Assembly: GCA_018336035.1 (NCBI GenBank)
Contig: JAGXRD010000078.1
Coordinates: 1 to 64,000 of the forward strand
Length of the DNA stretch: 64,000 nucleotides
Origin: Alphaproteobacteria bacterium
GTDB lineage: Bacteria > Pseudomonadota > Alphaproteobacteria > Ferrovibrionales > Ferrovibrionaceae
Direction: 5' to 3'
Of the stretch, positions 18,245 through 27,016 are shown one piece after another. How positions within the stretch are numbered: position 1 is the first letter of the stretch; the number at the start of each line of letters is the position of its first letter. The translations under genes and the position numbers were made by a program. The notes under the pieces are model-generated. The model saw only the letters and a program-made list of their open reading frames with translations, searched no databases and was not told the origin of the DNA.

Positions 18245-19179
18245 TTCGCTGTCTTTTCGTAAACCAGCGAAGCAGCGGCCAGATCCTCGATCGCGGCACC
18301 GACCGACTTGAACAGCGTGATCTGGCTGTCGCCGGTACGGCCCGGGCGGGTCTTGCGGGTCAGGTCGAACAGGTCGCCGCGAATGCCATCTGCCGATAGC
18401 ACCGACGTCTGGAGCGGTATTACGATGTCGCCCGCTTCCTTTGTTGCACCGGCCCGCGTGTCCACAAAGATTGCGCTGCGGCGCACAGCCTCATCATCGG
18501 CCTCGCGCATGGTCGGCGTGAAACCTCCCACCAGATCAAGATGCGTGCCGGGCCGCAGCCAGACGCCCTGCACCAGCGGACAGGTGCTCAGCGTGGCACA
18601 GCTGACGATATCCGCATTGCCGACCGCTGCTTCCAGATCCGTGACGGCGCTGGCCTGAAGCCCGCCCTGACGGATTTCCTGGGCGACCTCTTCGGCTTTC
18701 TGCGGGTTACGGCCCCAGACGGACACGGACTTTATGGGTCTCACGGCGGCATGGGCAAAGGCCAGTTGCCTGGACAGCCGCCCGGTGCCGACGATCAGCA
18801 GCTTGCTCGCATCCTTGCGCGCCAGATAACGGGCAGCCAAGGCCGAGGCAGCAGCGGTCCGCCGCACCGTCAGTTCGCCGCCTTCCAGGATGGCCAGGGT
18901 TTCGCCAGTCTCGCCGGAAAACAGGAGATACACGCCCGACACGGCAGGCTTTCCGGCTTTCGCGTTGGCCGGGAAGACATTCACTGCCTTCACACCGAGA
19001 TATTTGTTGGGAATCCAGGCGGGCATGAGCAGATGCACCGGCGGCTCGGGCCCGTCGGCCATCACATGATGATGCCGTGTCGGCATCTTGCTGTCCTGAA
19101 TGAAGGCCTGTTCGAGAGCCTGGATAGTGGAAACCCAGTCGAGACTCTGCCGAATTTCTGCCGCGGTAATAACCTTCAC
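18226..19179 (-). CDS. Ornithine cyclodeaminase / ketimine reductase family protein
   Basis: 317 aa from a GTG at 19179 with AAGGAG seven bases upstream; the open frame continues to 19704 but that part is a shadow of the neighbouring ATPase gene. OCD/mu-crystallin features: VHLLMPAW, KAVNVFPANAKAGKPAVSG, LTVRRTAAASALAARYLAR, and the Rossmann segment LLIVGTGRLSRQLAFAHAA. Family members are ornithine cyclodeaminase, alanine dehydrogenase or reductases of cyclic ketimines (pyrroline- or piperideine-2-carboxylate). Beside a D-amino acid dehydrogenase, a ketimine reductase role is attractive, because D-lysine, D-ornithine or D-proline oxidation gives such ketimines. Confidence 0.87.
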   Translation of the reverse strand: MKVITAAEIRQSLDWVSTIQALEQAFIQDSKMPTRHHHVMADGPEPPVHLLMPAWIPNKYLGVKAVNVFPANAKAGKPAVSGVYLLFSGETGETLAILEGGELTVRRTAAASALAARYLARKDASKLLIVGTGRLSRQLAFAHAAVRPIKSVSVWGRNPQKAEEVAQEIRQGGLQASAVTDLEAAVGNADIVSCATLSTCPLVQGVWLRPGTHLDLVGGFTPTMREADDEAVRRSAIFVDTRAGATKEAGDIVIPLQTSVLSADGIRGDLFDLTRKTRPGRTGDSQITLFKSVGAAIEDLAAASLVYEKTANCQTGA

Positions 19180-19216
19180 GCTTTCACTCCTTATGACAGC
19201 ATTGCTGTCTACACAT

Positions 19217-20194
19217 TCAAGCCGCCGCGCTGGCTGAACCTTCCACAAGATGGCATTCGGCCCAACGTTCACCTCTTCCGCGCGCCGGCTCTTTGGTGCT
19301 GCACACCGGAACCGCGACCGGGCAGCGTGGGTGAAAGCGGCAGCCTGTGGGAAGTTGGGCCGGGTTTGGTACGGTTCGCCCAAGCCCGAGATCGGGAATA
19401 CCGGCACCCGGATCCGGCGCCAACACGGAATGAAGCAGCGCGCGGGTGTATGGATGTTGCGGATTGCCGAAGATATCCGCTGTCGCGGCATGTTCGACGA
19501 TACGGCCCAGATACATGACAGCAACAGAGGTCGCCATATGCTCGACGACCGCAAGATTATGGCTGACGAATATATAGCTGAGGCCGAACTCGCTCCGCAG
19601 GTCGAGCAGGAGGTTGAGGATCTGCGACTGGACTGACACATCCAAGGCCGATGTCGGCTCGTCGCAGACCAGAATGTCAGGCCGCAATGCCAATGCCCTG
19701 GCAATCACGACGCGCTGACGCTGACCGCCCGACAACTGACTCGGCGGACTGTCGATCAGGCGTTGTGGAAGTCCCACCACATCCAGCAACTTTCGTGCCT
19801 TCTGCGCACGATCGGCAGCGGCGCCGACGCCGTGGATCCTGAGCGGCTGCTCGATAATCCGGCCGACGGAATGCCGGGGATTCAGTGCTGAATACGGATC
19901 CTGGAAAACATACTGGATGCGACTGGCCACTTCGAGCCGGGGAACATCGGCCAGCCGTTTGCCGTTCAGGCGCACTTCGCCGGCGGTCGGCTGGATCAGT
20001 CCCATCATGATCTTGGCAAGCGTGGTCTTGCCGCATCCCGACTCGCCGACCAGGCCGAGCACTTCGCCACGACGTAGTTGCAGAGACACGTCATCGACGG
20101 CACGCAGATAGCGGCGGCGGAAAAGGCTGCTGCCAAGCTGATATTCCTGGCTGACCGCATTGACCTCGAAAATTGGCGCATCGGACTGTGTCAT
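19217..20194 (-). CDS. Dipeptide ABC transporter ATPase, DppF type
   Basis: 325 aa from the ATG at 20194, which overlaps the DppD-type stop by 4 bp. Walker A GESGCGKTT, Q-loop QDPYSALNPRHSVG, signature LSGGQRQRVVIARA, Walker B LVCDEPTSALDVSVQ. The C-terminal oligopeptide domain with a cysteine set (GCRFHPRCPVAVPVCSTKEP) is intact, unlike the first peptide system in the window. The last transporter gene of the operon; the OCD-like gene begins 37 bp on. Confidence 0.93.
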   Translation of the reverse strand: MTQSDAPIFEVNAVSQEYQLGSSLFRRRYLRAVDDVSLQLRRGEVLGLVGESGCGKTTLAKIMMGLIQPTAGEVRLNGKRLADVPRLEVASRIQYVFQDPYSALNPRHSVGRIIEQPLRIHGVGAAADRAQKARKLLDVVGLPQRLIDSPPSQLSGGQRQRVVIARALALRPDILVCDEPTSALDVSVQSQILNLLLDLRSEFGLSYIFVSHNLAVVEHMATSVAVMYLGRIVEHAATADIFGNPQHPYTRALLHSVLAPDPGAGIPDLGLGRTVPNPAQLPTGCRFHPRCPVAVPVCSTKEPARGRGERWAECHLVEGSASAAA

Positions 20195-21201
20195 CGCGAC
20201 ACCTCGCTGGCCACGCCATCCGAACTCGCTGGCAGGATGCACTGATAGCCCTGTCCGTCCGGCAGTTGCCGCCAGTCGATGTCGGCCTCACCGCAGCGGT
20301 CTTCCGCATACTGGCAGCGTTCGCGGAATGCACAGCCGGTCAGGTCACCGATCAGGGAGGGTACGACGCCTGGGATGGATGGCAGATGGGCCATATGTTT
20401 GTGGCGGCCGGGAATGGGCAGGCATTCCAGCAGGCCGCGGGTATAGGGATGGCTCGGCCGATTGAAGACCTGGTACACATCGCCGCGCTCAACGATCTCT
20501 CCGGCATACATCACCGCAACCTTGTCGGCCATGCGGGACACGACGCCCAGATCATGGGTGATCAGGATCATGCCCATGCCGAACTCTTCCTGCAGATTGC
20601 GCAGGACGCGCAGCAGTTCAGCCTGGATGGTCACGTCCAGTGCCGTGGTCGGCTCGTCCGCCAGCAACAGTTGCGGACCGCACATCAGCGCCATGGCGAT
20701 CATCATGCGCTGACGCAAACCACCGGACAGTTCATGCGGATACTGCTTCAGCCGCTCCACCGGTGCGCTGACGCCAATTTTCTCGAACAGGAACAGTGCG
20801 CGTTCGCGGGCTTCCTTTGTGCTGACATTGCGGTGCTGGCGATGGACGTCAACCAGCTGCTGCCCGATGGTGAGGGCCGGGTTCAACGAGGTCATCGGCT
20901 CCTGGAAGATCATCGCCATCCGGTTGCCGCGCAGACGATTGAACGCCTTCTCCGGCAGCGACAAGATGTCATTCCCCTGGAATTCAAGCCGGTCGGCCGT
21001 GCGCAGCGCCTTGCGTGGCAATAGCCCCATCAGCGCCATCGCAGTCAGCGACTTGCCACAACCGGACTCGCCGACCAGGCAAAGCGTCTCTCCGCGCTTG
21101 AGATCGAAATCGATGCCACGGACAGCATGCAACATCCCATTGGGGGTTGGGATATCGACCCGCAATCCCCTGACGTCGAGCAAGGTATCGGCGGTACTCA
21201 T
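20191..21201 (-). CDS. Dipeptide ABC transporter ATPase, DppD type
   Basis: 336 aa. Walker A GESGCGKSLTA near residues 39-49, Q-loop QEPMTSLNPALTIG, signature LSGGLRQRMMIAMA, Walker B LLADEPTTALDVTIQ, and the oligopeptide C-terminus with four cysteines (GCAFRERCQYAEDRCGE, then C near the end). Overlaps its neighbours by 4 bp on both sides, indicating coupled translation with the DppC permease and the DppF ATPase. Confidence 0.93.
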   Translation of the reverse strand: MSTADTLLDVRGLRVDIPTPNGMLHAVRGIDFDLKRGETLCLVGESGCGKSLTAMALMGLLPRKALRTADRLEFQGNDILSLPEKAFNRLRGNRMAMIFQEPMTSLNPALTIGQQLVDVHRQHRNVSTKEARERALFLFEKIGVSAPVERLKQYPHELSGGLRQRMMIAMALMCGPQLLLADEPTTALDVTIQAELLRVLRNLQEEFGMGMILITHDLGVVSRMADKVAVMYAGEIVERGDVYQVFNRPSHPYTRGLLECLPIPGRHKHMAHLPSIPGVVPSLIGDLTGCAFRERCQYAEDRCGEADIDWRQLPDGQGYQCILPASSDGVASEVSR

Positions 21202-22094
21202 CGGTTACGGCCCTCTGGCGCGGTGAGATCGCGCAGACCGTCGCCAGTCATGTTGGTGGCCAGCACCAGCACGAACAGGAACGCGCCCGGAATGGTAATC
21301 AGCCACGGATCGAAGAAGACATCGGCACGACCCTCCGCAATCATCAGACCCCAGGATGGTGTCGGCGCGGGCACGCCGATGCCGAGGAATGACAGGGCCG
21401 CCTCCAGCACGATCGCCTGTGCGATCTCCAGGGTCGCCACCACCAGCAGGTTGTTGACGACGTTCGGGAGAATTTCCTGCACCACGATCTGCAGATGGGA
21501 AGCCCCCTGAACCTTGGCCGCCACAATGAAATCAGCAGAGCGAATCTGCTGGGTGGTGGCGCGCATGACGATCGCGAACCTGTCCCATAACAGCAAGCCA
21601 AGGACCGCGATCACCACCTGCAGGGAGGATCCGACCAGCGCCACCACGGCAAGTGCGACCAGCACCACCGGGATGGCCAGGCGGGCCGTGATCAGGAACG
21701 AAATGACCGTATCGACCCGGCCGCCGAAATATCCGGCGGCAACACCGAGTGTCGTGCCGATCAGGCATGAGAGCAGCGTGACGCACAGGCCGACGAAGAG
21801 CGAGATACGCGCCCCATAGAAAATGCGGGACAGGTAGTCGCGGCCAACCTGATCGGCCCCGAACGGGTGATCCCAGCTGCCGCCATCCATCCAGACCGGT
21901 GGACGCATACGCGACATCAGGTCCTGGGCATAGGGATCGTGGGGTGCCAGCAGCGGCGCAAGGATTGCCATCAATGCGAAGACAACCAGCACGGAGAAGC
22001 CGAGCATGAAGCCGGTATGCTGACGCCAGCGCGGCAGGATGCGCGTGACGATGGGTTTGGCGCCGACAGCGGGCGCCACGGGCGCGGCGGTCAT
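21198..22094 (-). CDS. Dipeptide ABC transporter permease, DppC type
   Basis: 298-aa inner-membrane permease. First membrane segment about residues 29-50, the DppC landmark DHPFGADQVGRDYLSRIFYGA, and the EAA loop FIVAAKVQGASHLQIVVQEILP. Overlaps dppB-type and dppD-type genes by 4 bp each. Partner of the 22091-23008 permease. Confidence 0.93.
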   Translation of the reverse strand: MTAAPVAPAVGAKPIVTRILPRWRQHTGFMLGFSVLVVFALMAILAPLLAPHDPYAQDLMSRMRPPVWMDGGSWDHPFGADQVGRDYLSRIFYGARISLFVGLCVTLLSCLIGTTLGVAAGYFGGRVDTVISFLITARLAIPVVLVALAVVALVGSSLQVVIAVLGLLLWDRFAIVMRATTQQIRSADFIVAAKVQGASHLQIVVQEILPNVVNNLLVVATLEIAQAIVLEAALSFLGIGVPAPTPSWGLMIAEGRADVFFDPWLITIPGAFLFVLVLATNMTGDGLRDLTAPEGRNR

Positions 22095-23008
22095 GAAATC
22101 CTCATACGGGGGTCAAGCCAGGCATTGACCACATCCGCAAGGAAGGTCAGCACGATATAAAACAGCGAGAAACACAGGACGAGCGCCTGAATGACAGGCA
22201 GATCGCTGCGCAGGATCGACTCCCAGGCAAGGCGTCCAGCGCCATGGATCGCAAACACGCTTTCCACCACGACCGACCCGGCCAGCATGTAGCCGAACTG
22301 CGCCGCCGCCAGGCTCACCACCGGGATCAGCGCATTCCGCAGGGCATATTTCATTAGAACTTTGCGGGGCACGATGCCCATGGCGCGCGCCGTACGAATA
22401 TAATCGGTATCGAGGACACCGATCATGCCCGAACGAGTGAGACGCATGATGGCGGGCGCTGCGAAGTAAGACAGCACCACCATCGGCATGATGTAGTGCT
22501 TCCAGCTGTCGAGGCCAGAACTCGGCAGAATCGGGAATGTCACGCTGAACGCAATCACCAGCAGCAGGGCAAACCAGAAGGTCGGCATCGCCTGCCCCAC
22601 CACCGCAAACAGCAATGCAAATCTGTCTATCTTCGTATTCGGATGGCAACCTGCTGCGACGCCCAGCGGCACACCGATGGCAACCGCCAGAAGAATGGCG
22701 CAGGCGCCTAGCCTCATGGTGGTGAACATCCGCTCGACCAGGATCGAAGAGACCGGCAGGTCGAAATACAGGCTGCGGCCAAGGTCACCGGTCAGGAACC
22801 CGCCAAGCCAGGACAGATACTGCATGATGATGGGACGGTCGAACCCGTAGGCTTCGCGGATGCGGATGATGTCTGCCACGCTGCCCGACTCGCCGGCCAT
22901 GCGCGTTGCCGGATCGCCACCCGCAAACATCAGGAAGAACGTTGCCAGCGACACTGCCAGAATCAGCAGAAGCCCAGATACCGACCGACGCAGGATATAG
23001 CGATACAT
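22091..23008 (-). CDS. Dipeptide ABC transporter permease, DppB type
   Basis: 305-aa permease with an N-terminal membrane helix (SVSGLLLILAVSLATFFLMF) followed by the DppB landmark AGGDPATRMAG and YGFDRPIIMQYLSWLGGFLTGDLG, the EAA loop YIRTARAMGIVPRKVLMKYALRNALIPV and a C-terminus LADVVNAWLDPRMR. It begins 67 bp after the binding-protein gene; that gap holds a long hairpin (23032-23060). Confidence 0.93.
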   Translation of the reverse strand: MYRYILRRSVSGLLLILAVSLATFFLMFAGGDPATRMAGESGSVADIIRIREAYGFDRPIIMQYLSWLGGFLTGDLGRSLYFDLPVSSILVERMFTTMRLGACAILLAVAIGVPLGVAAGCHPNTKIDRFALLFAVVGQAMPTFWFALLLVIAFSVTFPILPSSGLDSWKHYIMPMVVLSYFAAPAIMRLTRSGMIGVLDTDYIRTARAMGIVPRKVLMKYALRNALIPVVSLAAAQFGYMLAGSVVVESVFAIHGAGRLAWESILRSDLPVIQALVLCFSLFYIVLTFLADVVNAWLDPRMRIS

Positions 23009-23031
23009 TCCGCCTCACTTGCTGCACTGAA

Positions 23032-23060
23032 CCACCGACGGGATACTATCCCATCGGTGG
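23032..23060 (-). promoter_or_regulatory. Intercistronic hairpin after binding-protein gene
   Basis: Two 14-base arms (23032-23045 and 23047-23060) match as an inverted repeat with a single mismatch. The stem lies between the stop of the family 5 binding-protein gene and the start of the DppB-type gene. Probably an mRNA-stabilising or attenuating element that favours binding-protein synthesis. Confidence 0.65.
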
Positions 23061-23075
23061 CCGGACTTGAGGTGA

Positions 23076-24596
23076 TTACTTCCAGGCAGCCTTGTAGAAC
23101 GGCACGAACTCGTCCGGATCGACATCCAGAGACAGGTTATTGGCCTGCGCGGTGTTGACGCTGAAGGCCCAGAGCGGCAGCCAGTAAGCCTGTTCGGCAA
23201 CCCGCTTCTGTGCGGCCTCGTAGTGCTTCTTGCGCACATCGCGGTCGAGCGTCGTGTCAGCGATCTTCAGGTCGGCAACCACCTGTGGATCCTTCACGAC
23301 GTCGTCGCCAGCGCCGCCGAAGAACGGGCTGGTGCCCAGACCGGCATCGGCGATGCCGTAAGCGCCCCAGCTGGACAGATACGTGGGCGCCTTGCCTTCG
23401 ATGTAGTTCGTCCGCATCACTGCGGACTGCTGCTCATTGATGCTGGTCTTGATACCAACGGCGTTCAGGTTCGCAGCAATGGCTTCGACCTGCGACCGGG
23501 GGAAGGTCGTCGCCGTCAGCAACTCCAGCGGGAAGCCGTTGGGATAGCCGGCCTCCGCCAGCAGGTCCTTGGCCTTCTTCGGATCGTAGGCATACTTCAC
23601 CACATCCTTCGAGCAAGCGAAGGCAATCGGATGGCAGGCCGCGGCAATCGATTCAGATGCACCGCCCACCAGCGCCGTAATGATGCTGTCCTTGTTGACG
23701 GCATGGTTGATCGCCTGACGCACCTTGGCGTCTGCGATGGGGCTCTTGCCGCCACCAAAATTCGGGTTCATGCCCATGAAGGCAAAACGCAGGATCGGCG
23801 CGGCCTTCACGGTCAGATTCGGCCGCGACGCCAGGCGCCTGGAGGCGTCGTGCGGCACGCGCCAGATCCAGTCCAACTGGCCGTTCATCAGCTCGGCATA
23901 CTGGACGTTCGCTTCCGGCAGCACTTTCGCGACCAGACGCTTGATGGCCGGACGGCCCTTCGGGCTGCCCGCATAATGCTCATCGAACCGTTCCAGCACG
24001 AAGCGCGTCCCCGTGGTCGATTCGACCAGGCGATACGGACCCGTACCGATCGGCTTCGCCGACATGCCAGACGATCCGACAGCTTCGAGATGATGCTTCG
24101 GATAGATCGGCAGCGGGCCGGCAAGCATTTCCAGCGCCAGCGGATATACCGCCTTCATGCGGATCCGCACCGAATACGGGCCGGTTTTCTCGACAATATC
24201 GATCCAGCTCACCGTGATCTGGTATCGTGTGTTGTATTCCTTCTTGCTGACCTGGTTGAGGGTGTATTCCACGTCATCGGCAGTCAGTTCCTTGCCGTCG
24301 TGGAACTTGACGCCCTTGCGGATCACGAAGTCGAGCGTCTTCTCGTCGACAATCTTGTAGGACTCGGCCAGGGCCGGCAGGAATTCGCCGGTCTTGATAT
24401 CCTTCATCAGCAGGTTGTCATAGAGCATGCGGGCGAGAATGAGGCCCGAGCGCGAGATTTCCTTGTAGCCGTCCAGCGTGCTGACTTCTTCCTCGAAGGC
24501 GACATTCAGCGTGTCGTCGGCCTTGCCTGCCATGGCCTGGCCCGAGACGGTGGCAATCGCGATCGCCGCGGCGATGTTCAGTATCCGAATACGCAT
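23076..24596 (-). CDS. Family 5 dipeptide-type extracellular binding protein
   Basis: 506 aa from the ATG at 24596, preceded by GGGGG at seven bases; an in-frame ATG at 24611 has a poor ribosome site. Signal peptide about residues 1-24 (AAAIAIATVSGQAMAG). The family 5 pattern is clear: LNVAFEEEVSTLDGYKEISRSGLILARMLYDNL, FHDGKELTADDVEYTL and RFVLERFDEHYAGSPKG. It delivers ligand to the DppBCDF-type complex downstream. It follows the M19 dipeptidase-like gene by 55 bp, so peptides are the likely cargo. Confidence 0.93.
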   Translation of the reverse strand: MRIRILNIAAAIAIATVSGQAMAGKADDTLNVAFEEEVSTLDGYKEISRSGLILARMLYDNLLMKDIKTGEFLPALAESYKIVDEKTLDFVIRKGVKFHDGKELTADDVEYTLNQVSKKEYNTRYQITVSWIDIVEKTGPYSVRIRMKAVYPLALEMLAGPLPIYPKHHLEAVGSSGMSAKPIGTGPYRLVESTTGTRFVLERFDEHYAGSPKGRPAIKRLVAKVLPEANVQYAELMNGQLDWIWRVPHDASRRLASRPNLTVKAAPILRFAFMGMNPNFGGGKSPIADAKVRQAINHAVNKDSIITALVGGASESIAAACHPIAFACSKDVVKYAYDPKKAKDLLAEAGYPNGFPLELLTATTFPRSQVEAIAANLNAVGIKTSINEQQSAVMRTNYIEGKAPTYLSSWGAYGIADAGLGTSPFFGGAGDDVVKDPQVVADLKIADTTLDRDVRKKHYEAAQKRVAEQAYWLPLWAFSVNTAQANNLSLDVDPDEFVPFYKAAWK

Positions 24597-24651
24597 TTTA
24601 AGAACCCCCATTCCTGTTAAGCGATGAGTGAAAATTGAAGACCGTTCGGGC

Positions 24652-25659
24652 TCAGCTGCCCCAGACGGCGCGGAACACCCGCATCCAGTTGCCGCCCAGA
24701 ATTTTCCGGATATCGCCTTCGGCGAAGCCGCGTTTCACCAGCGCCGCCGTCAGGTTCGGCATCTGGTCGGGCGTGCCCATCCCCTCCGGATAGAAATACG
24801 GCGGCGGCGGATACGCAGCCGGAGTCCAGCGGCCAGAAGCGATCGTTTCGTCGTAGAACTTCTGCGCTTCATCATCCGGCGTGTATGGCGACTGGCCCGT
24901 GAAATAGTCGATGCCGAGTGCAACGTGATCGATGCCGACCAGGTCAGCCACGTAGCTGATGTGGTCGATATACTGATCGATGGTCGGACGCTTGTCGGCG
25001 GCCACGAACGGCGGGAAGCCGACGATGCCAGTTAGGCCACCGGTCGCCGCGGCGGCCTTGATCTGCTCGTCCAGAACATTGCGGGGCGTGCCGTACACCG
25101 CTCGCGGATTTGCATGCGAGAACACCGTGGGTGCCGCAGAATTCTCGAAAGCATCCATCGTCGTACGATAGCCGGTGTGGGAGCAATCGACGATGATGCG
25201 GGCCTCGTTCATACGGGCAATCGCCTTCAGGCCGAACTTGCTCAGACCGGCATCGGTGCGCTCTTCGCAACCGTCACCGACGCGGTTCTTGACGTTGTAG
25301 GTCAGCTGGATCATGCCGACACCGAGCGATTTGTAGGCATCGATCAGGTCGAGGCTGTCCTCCAGCGGGTCGGTGCCCTGAAAGTGAAAGATGACGCCGA
25401 TCTTGTTAGTGCGCTTGGCTTCCTCGATGTCGGATGCACTACGAACCAGGATGGCATCACCGCGTTCCCGGATGTACTGAACCCAGCTGCCAAGGCCCCG
25501 CATGGTCGTGGCCGCGTTGTCCCACCCGCCCACGGTCGGGGCGATCGCGGTCAATCCGCCCTTCTTGTAGACGTCGAGCATCTCCTTCCGATGCAGCAAC
25601 GGGCAAACCGGATCGATGATGATGGCATCCGCGTGAAGCGACTTCGCGTCGACTGACAT
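24652..25659 (-). CDS. M19 (renal dipeptidase-like) protein with altered metal ligands
   Basis: 335 aa, membrane-dipeptidase family. IVDCSHTGYRTTMDA and PTVFSHANPRAVYGTPRN carry the two conserved histidines of one metal site, and HVALGIDYFTG matches the late Asp region. The N-terminal HxD motif (DGHxD in relatives) reads IDPVCPLL, and the bridging Glu region (IEGG) reads HFQGTD, so ligands of the first zinc appear absent. No signal peptide, so cytoplasmic. First gene of the dipeptide-transporter operon, which suggests an intracellular peptide or amide hydrolase, but catalysis cannot be assumed. M19 enzymes are notable for accepting a D-residue at the C-terminal position. Confidence 0.87.
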   Translation of the reverse strand: MSVDAKSLHADAIIIDPVCPLLHRKEMLDVYKKGGLTAIAPTVGGWDNAATTMRGLGSWVQYIRERGDAILVRSASDIEEAKRTNKIGVIFHFQGTDPLEDSLDLIDAYKSLGVGMIQLTYNVKNRVGDGCEERTDAGLSKFGLKAIARMNEARIIVDCSHTGYRTTMDAFENSAAPTVFSHANPRAVYGTPRNVLDEQIKAAAATGGLTGIVGFPPFVAADKRPTIDQYIDHISYVADLVGIDHVALGIDYFTGQSPYTPDDEAQKFYDETIASGRWTPAAYPPPPYFYPEGMGTPDQMPNLTAALVKRGFAEGDIRKILGGNWMRVFRAVWGS

Positions 25660-25949
25660 TTGGTCATTCCCTCATTGGCGGCGTGGAGGCCGCAGCGAAT
25701 AAACAGCGATTACGGGAGTAATCTGGCGTGACTGCGTAGTTATCATTACGACAAAAATTTTCCAATACGAAAATTATTAATCCGATCGGGAATCTGATTT
25801 AGCTTGAAATATTGGCAGTCTGGTCGCTTCCTGAGCGCGTCCAACTGCATTCCGAAATTGTTATTTCTCGTTATTATACAGTTATTTAAATCGAAACCCC
25901 AATCTTCCCGGAGTGCATTCTGACTAAACCGAGGTCAATTCGTATTACC
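25660..25949. promoter_or_regulatory. AT-rich divergent promoter region
   Basis: About 290-400 bp between the M19/dipeptide operon (leftward) and the XRE-cupin regulator (rightward). Base composition drops sharply compared with the coding regions, with runs such as ATTGTTATTTCTCG and AAAATTATTAATCC. No convincing gene. It should contain both promoters and the operator for the divergent regulator; I could not choose specific boxes with confidence. Confidence 0.5.
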
Positions 25950-26063
25950 TTGAAAAAAATTTCGAATCCGATATCTAGTAAACCTAAGGACGCGGGGCTA
26001 ACGCCCTATGCTCCTTTTTGGACCGGTGACGCCAACCAAAAGTCGCCGAACAGAAAAACTCGG

Positions 26064-26753
26064 ATGAATCAGATACCTCGTTCCCCTTTACCTCAATTGC
26101 CGGACAGTTCGTCTGGCGTGGGGACGCAGTACGGCCAGGGCACCAATGTCGATCTCGGATCGCGGGTGCGGGGTATCAGACAGTCCAAGCGCATGACGCT
26201 GAAGGATGTGGCCAACCGCTCAGGTCTGGCCGTCGCGACACTGTCGAAGGTCGAAAACAACCGGTTATCGCCAACATATGAAAACATCATCCGGCTGGCG
26301 CGTGGTCTGGACGTAGATATTGCGGTCCTGTTTTCAGATCAGCCGCAATTATCGCCGCATGGCCGGCGTTCGATCACACGGCTTGGCAAAGGTAAGGTTT
26401 TCGAGACCGAAACCTACGATTACGAGATGCTTTGCACCGATGTGGTTGGTAAGCGCATCATTCCGTTGAAGGCCCGCATCAAACAGCGAGAATGGAAGGA
26501 CTTCAGCCCCCTGATCAAGCATGAGGGCGAAGAAGTGATTTACGTCCTCGCGGGGCGCATCAAGCTCATCACCGAGTTCTATGAGGAAGTCATTCTCGAA
26601 CCTGGTGACTGCGTCTATTTCGACAGCACCATGGGCCATGTTTGTCTAGCGCACGGACTTGAAGACGCTGAGGTGTTTTGGGTCTGCTCCAGTTCCGACG
26701 CTATCAGCGTGGTTGAAGGTAGCGGCGAAGCCGGTCAGTCGCGCAACAAATAA
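26064..26753 (+). CDS. XRE-cupin transcriptional regulator
   Basis: 229 aa from the ATG at 26064. The frame stays open up to a TTG at 25950, which would add 38 polar residues; neither start has a strong ribosome site. HTH: LGSRVRGIRQSKRMTLKDVA then SGLAVATLSKVENNRLSPTYENI. C-terminal cupin: HEGEEVIYVLAGRIKLITEF, LEPGDCVYFDSTMGHVCL. Relatives regulate amino acid or amine catabolism. Its divergent position makes it the probable regulator of the dipeptide importer, M19 protein, OCD-like and DadA-like genes. Confidence 0.85.
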   Translation: MNQIPRSPLPQLPDSSSGVGTQYGQGTNVDLGSRVRGIRQSKRMTLKDVANRSGLAVATLSKVENNRLSPTYENIIRLARGLDVDIAVLFSDQPQLSPHGRRSITRLGKGKVFETETYDYEMLCTDVVGKRIIPLKARIKQREWKDFSPLIKHEGEEVIYVLAGRIKLITEFYEEVILEPGDCVYFDSTMGHVCLAHGLEDAEVFWVCSSSDAISVVEGSGEAGQSRNK

Positions 26754-26970
26754 CGTGAATTGTCTGACCGAACATTCGTAGCGTTTCGATTCACTCCTAA
26801 TACTTTTCTGAAATTAACTTCGGTGTCGGCCTCTGCGCCGAACCTTCGATACCTCCATCTACAGACCGCCGTGCTATTTGATGTGCGCTGGACTATACGT
26901 TAATTCTGAACTCCGAGAATCAGATAGCGTTTTACTATGGAAAAATCTATCGCGGGCTTGCGTCGCGTGT

Positions 26971-26994
26971 ACGGCTGGCAAAGTAACCAGCCGT
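26971..26994. terminator. Hairpin between convergent genes
   Basis: ACGGCTGG (26971-26978) and CCAGCCGT (26987-26994) form a perfect 8-bp stem around an 8-nt loop, 22 bp beyond the stop of the minus-strand SDR gene. The rest of 26754-27016 (263 bp) is AT-rich and shows no gene. Confidence 0.5.
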
Positions 26995-27016
26995 CGCGCC
27001 GTTCCGCCCTCCCCTG

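Noticed and set aside
19180-19704. 175-codon N-terminal extension of the OCD-like frame
   Set aside because: Covers the neighbouring ATPase gene in another frame and has no domain; the GTG at 19179 has a good ribosome site.
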